From: Torreya grandis | Lineage: Eukaryota > Streptophyta > Pinopsida > Cupressales > Taxaceae | Assembly (NCBI GenBank): GCA_037957365.1 | Contig: JARHVA010000349.1 | Span: 3,147,001-3,211,000 of the forward strand | Direction: 5' to 3' | Length of the DNA: 64,000 nucleotides | Shown here: one piece after another, positions 1 through 10,625 of the stretch | How the letters are laid out: every line of letters starts with the position of its first letter | Position numbering within the stretch: the first letter of the stretch is position 1 | Program-made: the position numbers and the translations under genes | The notes under the pieces: model-generated | What the model saw: the letters and a program-made list of their open reading frames with translations, nothing else | Told to the model about the DNA's origin: nothing | The model's database searches: none

Positions 1-1169
1 ATATAAAATAGGACAAGTATGAGTATGAGCCTTGAATACACTATATTGTGTTTTTAATCCTAGTATTATCATTAGGAAGCAAATAATTTGATTCACTATT
101 ATTATCTTTAAATCTCTTTGACAAAATCCTTTTAGAGATAGTAAATTTATGCAATATGTTACCATAGGTGTGTAGTCTAAGTGAACTATTCACCTTGAAA
201 ATATGTTATTTGTTTTTACATGATTGAAGGTAATAAAAGATTGATCTGATAAGTGGTTTCAAATATAATTGATGATGCATCAAACAAATACAATTACATC
301 ACAGGATATAACAATAGTATATTTTCACCAAATGTACAGGCATTTATTATTGTTATGCTATCATTGAAACCTATAAAGGGATGAAATAAAGATGCATTAT
401 CTCTATTATTTCCACCCCTATCTCACTTCATTACCCTATTAAGATCAACATCCTATACTTTCCACCCCTATCTCACTTCATTAGCCTGTTAAGATCATCA
501 TCCTAGACTTGTCATTTGATATTATTATGAGGGGGGTTTGAAAAATGTGTTTTCTCCTATAACATGCTCTGATGTATTCATCTATTCATATTTTTTATGA
601 AGAATCTTTATTTATGAGTGGAAGTTTTATGCCTATTTTTCACTTATTGGAATGGATGAGTCATTGGGTGTTATGTGTTTGATATCTCCCTAGTCTGCAC
701 CTTATTTCAAACATTTATCATATATTATTTAGAGAATGGCATAGTTTATATGGTTTTATCTATTTCATAACATTACTAAAATATATCTCATGCTCTATAT
801 ATCAAGACATCAACCTCATCAAATCTAGAAGTAGACAATATCTATTCATAAAATGATAAGCATCTAGATAGAAATGCCAAAAAAAAATGACTGTGAGTAG
901 TTAAAATTCTTACACTATCAACCTCCCTCAGTTGGTTTTTAGTGTCATCCACTAGATTCATTGCAACACCTTCTACTACATGATTTGAATCTTACATATC
1001 CATAGATAAGACACTATGCATTTTAGTGTTCAAGCCTATGACGTATGTGCCTTCTTATCCATCATTTTCAATTCAAACTCTATTATCTATGGCCTGGGAA
1101 ATAAAAATGTATTATGCAAATGATAGTCATCTCAAACTTGTTAATGCAAAAATTATATGATGGAAGAGA
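1..1169. other. AT-rich DNA without a recognisable gene
   Basis: I see no coding domain, RNA gene or mobile-element end here. The only ordered structure is the 50-bp duplication at 411-510. The right part may include the decayed C-terminal end of the transposase remnant that follows. Confidence 0.6.
411..510. repeat. 50-bp direct tandem duplication, two copies
   Basis: Bases 411-460 and 461-510 are two adjoining 50-base copies, both beginning TCCACCCCTATCTCACTTCA. They differ at about five positions. This is a simple local duplication in non-coding DNA. Confidence 0.9.
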
Positions 1170-1172
1170 CAC

Positions 1173-3420
1173 TTACAATGTAATCAAAATCAATGTTTTC
1201 AATGCTCTTAGTAACACCATGCACTGCACCTCTATAACTACTTGATTTTTCATATTTCTCATCAGGTCCACCTTGATCACATGCTTGTAAGTGTATCTTT
1301 GGATTGAAAATGGGCAATTGCACATCAATATGGATGGTCGTATAGTAAATATGTGATAATGCAGCATCTCATCATTTATAATTTACACCCATGTTATATG
1401 AGGGTCACTATTATGGAAGGTAATGTGACAATTTAGGATCTAAAAATCCCATACCCATGAAATATTTTCTAGTCTATCTAGTTTGAAATTCTTATAGAAA
1501 TTGGTGTTCTTGTATACTTATAGACACCAATAATATATGTAAACAACTATTTTTAGTTGGTGAACCAACTAATCCACCCTGTGATGTGTAAAAATCCATA
1601 TTATGCTTAGGATATGACATTCAAATGGGAATGGTAAGATTATATGGTTGTATTTGTTTCTTTCCCAGTATGCATAAGTGCATGAAAACATTACGACCAC
1701 ATTCTAAACCTGACTACCCAGTGTTGTTCCCAATATTTGACAAAAAGTGAACTAAGAGAAGTGATACCTTTTTAAAAACTTTTTGAAATCCCTTTTTCCC
1801 ATGTATTCATCAACACAACTATGCATTATGTACCCTAACTCATAAAACATCTCATGTCTTACATCATCATCTTTCACCTTTGCTATCAAATTCTTCAACC
1901 ACATGTGATGAACATGCCAATTGCATAAGTAGACCTCATAATTGAATGTCTCCCTACATAACATGATAGTTTTGTAAGAGTTAATATTATAATCTATGGA
2001 TGGTGTCTATGAACATCTAAATATGAAATATATGATTCATGTAACAATAATGATGACACAACTAATAGCTTTTATCTTCACACTGACATCATTCACCATG
2101 AAGGCACTAATTATCCATTCAATGTCTTTCAAATGTACTCTTTGAAGAATAATTTCCATCCATTGGATTATGTCAATAGTATAATACCATGATATAATGA
2201 CCCATGTCATGGGTATACCTTCATGTTTGGAATTAAAAACTAGTAATGTATGCAATTAGAACTGTACAAAAAATACAACACTCAAATTGGATTGGGTGTT
2301 TTGAAATACATATATTATCAACTATTATTATAAACATTGGAAACATACCTTCATTTCATTCATCTCAAACATATCACCAATAATCTATGCTTCACAAATC
2401 TCAATAAACATTCTATTTGTTGTGGGAGTTGGATGCCCAAGATAAAGGATATTTCCCCCTCCCCATCACTCTCTCCCCCATTGTATCCCTGATATAAAAA
2501 CCACTTGTCAAGATTTACCAAGGCCCACTCCTAAACACTTTTTGGATCATTAGGACTGTACACATATTTTACCTCCTTGATCAATCATTCTTTGTTATAT
2601 ATGTCATCCTTGCTTAGGAAATCATCCTACTTTTATTTATTATTAAATAATATAAGTTTTTCATACACCATCTCCTAGTGTTTAAGGTGGATAACATTAG
2701 TAGACATTCCCAATAATATTAGCCTATGAACCCATTAAGTTGGGGGCTGATGTAAGGAGAAAAAAACATTTCTTATCCTTGAACTATTCATATTGTTAGA
2801 CATATAAATAGTTGAATTCATTATAAATGTGTTATAAATAATTGTATGTGAGTAGCACATGATCAAGTCTAATAACCATACATCATGTAATGAAATGACA
2901 CTAAAAACTACACCTTAATTATCTACCCTTTTTGGACTTGGGCATTATAAACTTGTCTTTTGAAATGGCATCAATTTACAAAAAACCATTGGGCCCATAT
3001 GAACACCAGTATCTACACAATTGTATTGAAAAAATGAATAGTCACGTAAATTGAAAAAAACTCTACATGAATGGAATATAATAACATTTTAATATATACA
3101 TACTTATAATATATAATGTGAGGTGACTTACATGACATATTAATAGGTGGCATTGATCCTATTATGATTTTTAGGAACCTGTGATTTTGTCTTATGATGT
3201 GAAACACAAAAAATTATAGGGAACAACTCCTTTCTTGATTCTCCTTTGATGAATTCATCAACCCTATTAGCATCGATCTAGGCAACCCACAAGTCTTCAT
3301 TATTTATGTTAGGAAAATTATCCCACTTGATACTACTATAATCAAATGGATCCTAACCTAGCCTCTGTAGTACAAGTTGCATATTTCTTCCCACTTATTT
3401 GTCATCTATTCTAGCCTAAA
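1173..3420 (-). pseudogene. Decayed MULE/FAR1-type transposase
   Basis: Reading the minus strand from right to left gives broken pieces in the order expected for a Mutator-like transposase related to the plant FAR1/FHY3 family. Near 3400-3240 there is an N-terminal-like piece with RVDEFIKGE. Near 2560-2400 comes FILGIQLPQQIECLLR. Bases 2255-2037 give LLVFNSKHEGIPMTWVI, matching the MULE core stretch usually read as LLVFDxHxxGVPVAWI. Bases 1964-1752 give LCNWHVHHMWLKNLI, the conserved CxWHV..W block. Bases 1367-1173 give CNCPF...YKHVIKV, a SWIM zinc finger (CxC...CxH) whose third cysteine is now tyrosine. Several stops and frameshifts separate the pieces, so it cannot make a protein. No terminal inverted repeats were found. 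The family call is a motif match by eye; a domesticated FAR1-type gene fragment is the alternative. Confidence 0.7.
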
Positions 3421-5422
3421 ATGAGAAAAATTCATTAAACCAATTATCAATAGAATTTTTTAATGAGGGAATGTAATTTTCCATATATTGTAATGGAATT
3501 TTGTTATTGATTTAATGTTATTTGCCATATATCACAGTGTATGAATGATAATGATTGAATAATGCATATAACATAAGTATATGGTGGTAAAAATACCATT
3601 AAAGTAACATCTACATGTCATTACAATAAACATTTAGACACATATAAATAGATGAACATGACAACGCTCATTTGGATACATTTCTCTTACCTCTCATTCA
3701 AATACATTGTTTTGCATGCACTTTTTTATTTAACCCATATTAGGCCATTCAAGATATAAAGTTATTTTATAGTTGGCGCATGTAAAAACATTAGTAACTT
3801 CATGAGTGCATTTAAATATTATAAACATATTATGCTCTTAAATAGTTTTTAAGCTCCAAACTTTATGTGATCCATAATGACAATAGAACAAAAATATCAT
3901 TATAACAATGATAAGTGCATAATGTTACGATAATAAAAATAACATCTAAACAACATATAAACACTCAAAATAAAGTTTATATAAAGACATGTATAAATTT
4001 TGTTATTTTTCAACAAAAGTACAAAATATATACAAAAAAAGTTTCCATGACATCCATTCAACATTACATCAAGTTGGGGAAGATAATGGAGAATAGTATG
4101 ACATCAACAAACATTAACATTATACAATGAGTAAATTAGAATGAGTGTATGTCAAAATGATGTTGACAAATGGAAAATTGGACAAAGTATCAAAAAAATC
4201 ATCCACGAGCATATTTTTTAAATTAAGCATGTCAAATACATCCATAGTGATTTCCCATATTTCATTTTGTTCCTACCTTGATGATGCTTATTGAATACAT
4301 TAATTTGCACAATGGATGTGAATATATTAAAAAAAACCATAAAATAAATTCACATCATTAGTTGGATCATTGAGAATACCTCCAAGCACATCCTTATCCA
4401 TTTTCATTTCATGAAAAATGTCTTTGGAATTGACCTCCATGTAGACACCTCTTTCATAACGTAAATACAAAGATAAGCTTAACCCATCTATTAAATCAAT
4501 GTAAGAGGGATGATGTAAAGACAATTCATTGAATATAAAAGTTCCATATTGCCATATTATTTCATTTTTATGAGTAAACAACATGTTTTTGATATAAATA
4601 TGTCTTCCTTTCCATTCAGAAGTAACCAATAAATGTATGTACTAGACAAACATACCACAAATACAAGCCATGAACTGCACATAAAAATGAAAATATGAGA
4701 ATTGAAACCACTTCAAAAAATATGACATAAAATATAAAAAAATACTATAAAAATGTACAATACCTTATTGAAATTGATATAAAACCAAACACAAAACATA
4801 TGAAAATCAAAGCATGAAACCATAGAAATGGAAAAACTAGTGTAAGCAGGAAGGGGCCACATTTATCTATGAGCTTAAGTAGAATGCACTAAATGCATGA
4901 ATGTTTGAATTTTATGGGAATGTTTTGTTGCTACAAAGTCCATATATTTTTTAAAGGGTTAATTGACCACAAGACAATGAAAAAGATGGGGGCTTCACCC
5001 TTATTAAGGTATTTAAGCTACAAAATAGAATAATGCAAACTACAGATGAGGCAAATGGCTATGACATAAGGGCATGTTGAAATTTATAAAACTAATGGGA
5101 ATTAAATTTATCACATTCATATATAATGGTATATTTTATTATCACCCATATTTATGCAAGAATCCCATTCCTCTTTAAAAATGTAGGGTATCAAATAATG
5201 CCACTTTCAATTATATATTTCACCAATAAGAACACAAAATTGCACATTATAATCTCTCTAGTACTAAATATTGAAAAATATTATGTGTATAATGGGATTG
5301 GAAAACTCAAAAGTAATTATAATATATTATATGGGTTTTTCACATCCACCATTCACTGACATGCACTAACTATGTACATGTGGATAATGTCATCTTCACC
5401 ATTCACATGTTAGCATCACACT
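3421..5422. other. AT-rich spacer before the tandem array
   Basis: Apart from the unknown frame at 4327-4629 I see no gene or element end. Similarity to the 12-kb unit begins abruptly near 5423 at AGGGCTATAAGG. The bases before it do not match those preceding the same point in the other two copies, so a junction lies here. Confidence 0.55.
4327..4629 (-). other. 100-codon open frame of unknown nature
   Basis: This uninterrupted minus-strand frame starts MVTSEWKGRHIYIKN and ends NDVNLFYGFF. It has no domain I recognise and no second copy in the window. It lies about 900 bases upstream of the transposase remnant on the same strand, so it could be a more N-terminal piece of that gene or an unrelated remnant. 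A chance frame is also possible in this AT-rich DNA. Confidence 0.25.
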
Positions 5423-6710
5423 AGGGCTATAAGGTATGAAAGATGATTTTAAAATCATGTGAGTGTTTGTGAGGAATTTTAGGGTGATTTTAAGTCTTAT
5501 CACAACAATTTATTTTTATCAATTTCAAATTTTCAAGGTAAAATGAAGAGAAGTGCAAATTTGTAATATTTAGGATTTTGGCATGCAAATGTAGATAGTC
5601 AAAAAAGCATTTTTGAGGAATTTAAAGGGTTGGATGATGAAATAAAATGATTTTATAAGTTTTATGGGTATTTAAATATTCCAATTCAATAATAATTAGG
5701 TCTTGATACCTCATAAATCTCAAGATACACCTTTTTCTCTCTTCCTAGGTTTCTTGATTCTCATTTTTTGAGTGTGTAGTAGGCCTAAATTATTGATTTT
5801 GGATGTTTTACTTGATTGAGAATGAAAAAAATGATTTTAATAGTTTTTTGGGTCTAAAAAAGTCCTAATTAAATACTAATTATGTATTTTTACTGCATAA
5901 AACTCAAGAAAATGGCAAAACTTAGACCTACACACACTTAGAAAGCTAACAAGGCAAGTTGAGGTGACCCCAAAAGATGATTTTTTTGAGTTATAATTAA
6001 TGACATTAATTGAAATTTGACATGTATTTATGTTTTGGAATCATTTATTTTTTTAATTGGTTTATTTCCCATACTATTCTTGAGGAGGGAGAAAAGGGTA
6101 GACTACAAGTCTGCTAAGGAAGTGTGTCAAGAATTCTCACTTTACTACTCACACCTTGGAGTGAGAAACTAAGTAGGTGAATAATTTAATTTTTTTTAGA
6201 GGCTCATATACATAAATTTATGTGAATTTATATATCCCAATTTACAATTCATAAATAAATAACTAGGAAAATGGAGAAAAGCCTAGTAGGCCTATTAGGA
6301 ATACATTGAGTATTCGATCCTTTAAATATGTTTTGTGAGGTTGTAAAGAATAAATATGTTTAAATAGATAGTTATATGGAAAGAACAAAATGGTTTAAAA
6401 CCTCTTGATATGATACAATACAATCAAGCATTAGTTTTAAGAGCTCAAATGCACACCTATATCCATCCCTAATATGCACACCTACAACCATCATAGTAAT
6501 GTGAAGGTGAAATTGGTGATAGGTGTGAATTTTGGAGGTGAAGGAGGTTTATTAAGATAAAATTAGGTTTTTATGACATTATAATGTTCATAACCTTTCA
6601 TCTTACTCCAAATTTTGTGTTAGATCACATCATGTAATCATTCATTGTTTGACTCAAGTAGTGGTATGAGAGAATAACTACAGCTTAAGGAAGTCTAGTG
6701 ATGAGATTAG

Positions 6711-7437
6711 TGTTAGGAACCCATATCCAATGGAAGCACAATTGATTACTTTCTTATAAGCAATTAAACATAGAATTATACCAGAATGATTAAGTAACTA
6801 GAAACTTGAGACAACAAAGAATTTGAGAGACAATACACAATCTTGTATTAGATAATCTTAGAAGAAAATACAATAAGGAAGATGCCACTTCTTCCTCCAC
6901 CTCAAAGGCTTGCCACACCTCAAGACCTTCTTCCCTCTCTCTCTTGCTCAACACAACCAAATCAACAACTTGAGTTGTTATCCCCTCCTTGAATGCTTTA
7001 GCTGATCTCCTTGACCTTACACCTGTAGATCTCCTTGACCTTGCTTCCTTGCTTCAATGCTTTATTTGCTTGCTTAATTTACAATACATGCCTCATGGGT
7101 CTTTAAATAGAATACCATGCATACAAAAATAGAAATCTAATTAAAATAATTAGACACATAGCTCGTGACTATAATTAACCCTTAAACATGCAAACACTCA
7201 CTTCACTTAACTGACTGTTTGTCAACAGCAATTCTAGAACCGCCACAGGCGACCGACGTTGGTCCCTGTCTGTCTGGTGTTGACCAACATCGGCCAACTC
7301 CCTGCCGATGCTAGTTGCCTTCTACACTGATCATGACTGACATCGGTCATGCTATCGATGCCGATACTTTTGGATCTTCAGTAACCTCCCTTCTTCATGT
7401 CTGCAACAGTTGAAGCTTTTAGCTCCACACCCTAACA
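6711..7437 (-). repeat. Element A 3' LTR
   Basis: Left LTR of element A, 727 bases, with inverted ends TGTTAGG/CCTAACA. It differs from the other LTR at scattered, mostly transition, positions. The U3 part (7245-7370) carries the GACGT-type palindrome cluster. The TATA-like spot seen in the 5' LTR is altered here (CTTTAAATAG on the plus strand, 7101-7110). Confidence 0.92.
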
Positions 7438-7450
7438 ATCTCCCACTTGG
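7438..7450 (-). other. Element A polypurine tract
   Basis: Minus-strand reading CCAAGTGGGAGAT lies directly before the 3' LTR, the expected place for the plus-strand primer of reverse transcription. Element B has the equivalent CCAAGTGGAAGAT. Confidence 0.75.
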
Positions 7451-8144
7451 AGATAAATAGCTAAAACTGTACCTGTACCTATACACCATCTACTTTGTTC
7501 CCTTGGCTCTGTATCCCTCTTCAAAATCACTCTTGAAGACCAACCACCACAAAACTTGTGATGCTATACCTGTCACTTATGCCAAAAGAATTTTGTTGCT
7601 CCCAAATTCTTCATGGCATACTTCTGAACTAACTTTACCCTTAGCTCAAAAAACTCCCTATTTATGAAACCCTACAACAAGCAACACAATATAGTAATAG
7701 GATAATGTAGCTAATATTATCCAACCTGGTAAAGAAAAATACAATGGTTAAACCCCCATTGTCCTGCAGCCTAATCAAGACCATATACCATAGCCTTCTA
7801 TCTCATGTGTCCATCCACTCTCTTCTCTAACTTGGGAATCCATCCCTTATCCAGTGCTTTCTTCCAGCTGACAAATCCACCAACAAATACCTATTTGGTT
7901 CTTCTCCAAGGACTCACACTCCTCATCCATGCCAAGCTCCCACTATTTTTGGATTCTACCTGCATTGCTTCTTCACATCTTCCTAGTTCTCAACCATCAG
8001 TAAGCAATATAAAGAAGGTGAACAATGAATATGTGGTTCACTTACTCTTTTTGACCTCCATATGGGTGTTTGAGACTCCTTGACAGCTTACTGTCCACCC
8101 AACATCCATTCTAATGACTGATCTTGGCCATCTCCTAGTCTACT
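7451..8144 (-). other. Element A 3' non-coding interior
   Basis: This stretch between the palindrome cluster and the purine tract has no recognisable pol domain. It is similar to 38690-39690 in element B, for example around 7840-7990 against 39435-39570, so it belonged to the common ancestor of both elements. It occupies the place where integrase, RT and RNase H would end in a full copia element. Confidence 0.6.
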
Positions 8145-8350
8145 CCCGACTGATGTCGGTTCCCTGCACTGACCCTGACTACCGACGTTGTTTCCCTGGC
8201 CGACGCCGGTGTCCCCTCTACCGATGTCAGTTCCTGCCTGATCGACGTTAGACTTCTCCTGCCTGACTCTACTGACCCTACTGGTCTACACATGACCGAT
8301 GTCAATATCTACCTGACCGACGTCAGTTCTAAGTGACCGACATCAGTGTC
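8145..8350. repeat. Internal cluster of ACCGACGTCGGT-like palindromes in A
   Basis: About ten degenerate copies of a CCGACGTCGG-centred motif lie here, for example ACTGATGTCGGT, ACCGACGTTG, GACCGACGTCAG and GACCGACATCAG. The variants mostly differ by C-to-T or G-to-A at CG steps. The block sits just downstream, in element sense, of the end of the coding remnant. Element B has the same block at the same place (39695-39880). Confidence 0.8.
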
Positions 8351-8421
8351 TGTGTGTTCCTGTAAGTGATGAATTCTTCATCCGCGAGCTCATCTTGGAT
8401 TAAACCCCTATCCATACTACC

Positions 8422-9829
8422 CTATTCAGAATCATTCAGCCCCTGTGACTGATCTTTGTCCTTCGTCTCCTCCATAAACACCAAGGCTTCCCTATTCCTA
8501 TCAAAAGCATCAAATTTCCTTTTCTTGTAATGAACTCTATCTATGCCTTCTGAATCTAAACTCATACATTTTGAATCAAGAATGTCCATTCCCTTCTTAT
8601 TCATGTGACCAAGCCTATTAAGCCACATCTTCAAATCTATAGTTGAAGTAGATAAACCAGAAGTAGAATCAGTAATACAAGTAGACAGATAAAGAGTACC
8701 TACTTTCTTACCTCTTGTTAAAACAAGTGCATCCCTCATCACCCAACCTTCCTACAGAAACCAAACTCTGCTTCAGAACTGGGACATGCATGACCTCCTT
8801 CAACACCCATGTGTTGTCCATCTGTAATCTCAGTTGCACTTTCCCTTTGCCAACTATTTGACAAGGCATACCATCCCCTAAATAAATCACTCCAAAGTCT
8901 CCCTGGACATACTCATGGAACAAATCTCTGTTTGGGGATGCATGAAAAGAAGAACCAAAATCTAAAACCCATGATCCTACCTGACTATCCAAAGAAAGTA
9001 TGAGAGCATCTTATACCACAATATTTACATCCTTTGCTTCTTCATTACCTTCATGTTGATTCTCTTTATCCCTCAACCAACACTCCTTTATGTGTCCTCT
9101 CTTTCCACAAAACCAGCAGGTAACACCTCTGGATTCGGATCTCCTTCCCACCTTTGACCTTGATTTCCCTTGCTCAACCTTCTCTCTTTGCCTTCCCCTA
9201 CTTTCTACACTTAGAGCATTCCCTGATGATTCACCTATGCTTCTCCTGCATATTTATTCATTCAAGATCACACTCACAACATCATCAACTTTTAAGATTT
9301 TAGAAGCAGATGCAGAATTACTTACTACCATAACCAAACTATCCCAACTTTCAGGTAAAGAGCATAAAATCAAGAGAGCCTTTACTTCATCATCAAAAAC
9401 AATATTGATTGAAGCTAACTGGTTTACCAAACCATGGAAATCACTAAGATGAGTATGTACCGATCCACCTTCTTGCATTTGCAAAGTAAATAACTGCTTC
9501 ATAAGAAATACCTTATTTGAAGTCAAGGGCTTTTCATATAAATTCACCAAAGATTTTATCAACTCTTCTGTTGTCTTGCACTGTGATAAGTTGGAAATCA
9601 TAGACGATGCAAGGCTCAACCTTATGTAACCCAGAGCCTTCTGATCAAGAACACTCCATTCTTCATCCTTCATATCTATGGGTTTGCATGCAACCCCACC
9701 CAACGGTAAGTACAAATCCCTCTGATACAGATAGTCCTCTATCTGCATCCTCCAATGTTGATAATTCTTGCTGTTAAACTTCTCCATTCGTAGTTTACTT
9801 TCTTCTGCCACTGCTGAACTCCCACTCAA
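8422..9829 (-). pseudogene. Copia gag, zinc knuckle, protease region and gag-pre-integrase of A
   Basis: Coding remnant in one main frame. It starts at 9829 with MSGSSAVAEESK; MEKFNSKNYQHWRMQI is the usual N-terminus of plant copia gag, followed by the UBN2-type core to about 9254. After one stop, CWFCGKRGHIKECW (about 9122-9081) is an intact CX2CX4HX4C nucleic-acid-binding knuckle. After a second stop, WVLDFGSSFHAS (about 8970) is the aspartic protease site; the catalytic DSG is DFG, so probably inactive. A frameshift near 8740 leads into GTLYLSTC...MWLNRLGHMNKKGM, the gag-pre-integrase domain. The frame ends GLNDSE at 8422, where pol is missing. Two stops and one frameshift make it a pseudogene. 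Confidence 0.88.
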
Positions 9830-9888
9830 TCAAAAACCCTGTGAATGACCTGTAATCAACAAACAATAACCTGCTCCCTACAACTATA

Positions 9889-9900
9889 GCTCTGATACCA
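9889..9900 (-). other. Element A primer-binding site
   Basis: The minus strand reads TGGTATCAGAGC two bases inside the 5' LTR end. This is the usual copia site complementary to the 3' part of initiator tRNA-Met. It fixes the element's orientation. Confidence 0.9.
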
Positions 9901-9902
9901 AC

Positions 9903-10625
9903 TGTTAGGAACCCCTATCCAACAAAAACACAATTGATTACTTTCTTATAAGCAATTAAACATAGAATTATACCAGAATGATTAACTAGAAACTTGAGAC
10001 AACAAATAATTTGAGAGACAATACACAATCTTGTATTAGATAATCTTAGAAGAAAATATAATAAGGAAGATGCCACTTCTTCCTCCACCTCAAAGGCTTG
10101 CCACACCTTAAGACTTTCTTCCCTCTCTCTCTTTCTCAACACAAACAACTCAACAACCTGAGTTGTTATCCCCTCCTTGAATGCTTCAGCTGATCTCCTT
10201 GACCTTACACCTGTAGATCTCCTTGATCTTGCTTCCTTGCTTCAATGCTTTACTTACCTGCTTAATTTACAATACATGCCTCATGGGTATTTAAATAGAA
10301 TCCCATGCATACAAAAATAGAACTCTAATTAAAATAATTAGACATGTAGCTCGTGACTATAATTAGCCCTTAAACATGCAAACACTCACTTCACTTAACT
10401 GACTGTTCGTCAACAGTAGTTCTAGAACTGCCACAGGCGACTGACGTCAGTCCCTATCTGTCTGGTGCTGACCGACGTCGGCTAACTCCCTGCCGATGCT
10501 GGTTGCCTTTTGCACTAATCATGACCGATGTTGGTCATGCTGCCAATGCCGATACTTCTAGATCTTCAGCAACCTCCCTTCTTCGTGTCTGCAATAGTTG
10601 AACCTTTTAGCTCCACACCCTAACA
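9903..10625 (-). repeat. Element A 5' LTR with promoter-like signals
   Basis: Right LTR, 723 bases, with ends TGTTAGG/CCTAACA. Read on the minus strand, the U3 part begins at 10625 and includes the palindrome cluster (10435-10560). A TATA-like CTATTTAAATA follows at 10298-10288. That order (palindromes, then TATA) is what an enhancer-plus-promoter U3 would show. The signals are read from sequence only. Confidence 0.9.
10435..10560. promoter_or_regulatory. U3 palindrome cluster in the 5' LTR of A
   Basis: Contains CTGACGTCAG, an exact CCGACGTCGG, GCCGATGCTGG and GACCGATGTTGG. All are variants of a 10-12 base palindrome with an ACGT centre, the core bound by many plant bZIP factors. Binding is inferred, not shown. 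It lies about 140-270 bases upstream of the TATA-like box in element sense. Confidence 0.55.

Larger units (their letters stand above)
6711..10625 (-). mobile_element. Copia element A, non-autonomous, complete ends
   Basis: A Ty1/copia retrotransposon inserted in U1 and read on the minus strand. Two LTRs of 727 and 723 bases, each TGTTAGG...CCTAACA, flank about 2.5 kb. The 5-bp target duplication ATTAG lies at 6706-6710 and 10626-10630. U3 near 53400 and U2 near 37366 show the uninterrupted target. Next to the 5' LTR (9903-10625) is a tRNA-Met-type primer site; next to the 3' LTR is a purine tract. The interior has gag, a zinc knuckle, a protease region and a gag-pre-integrase domain, but no integrase, RT or RNase H. 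It could only have moved using proteins from a related element. Confidence 0.93.

Noticed and set aside
7805..8083. Plus-strand frame of 92 codons, with a similar one at 39301-39576
   Set aside because: Both lie antisense in the shared non-coding interior of copia elements A and B. Similarity comes from common descent of the element, not from a separate gene.
9090..9452. Plus-strand frame of 120 codons
   Set aside because: It is the antisense shadow of the copia gag and zinc knuckle on the minus strand.
10435..10560. Palindrome clusters as a CRISPR-like array
   Set aside because: Copies are degenerate and irregularly spaced with no unique spacers, and the context is plant retrotransposon LTRs.
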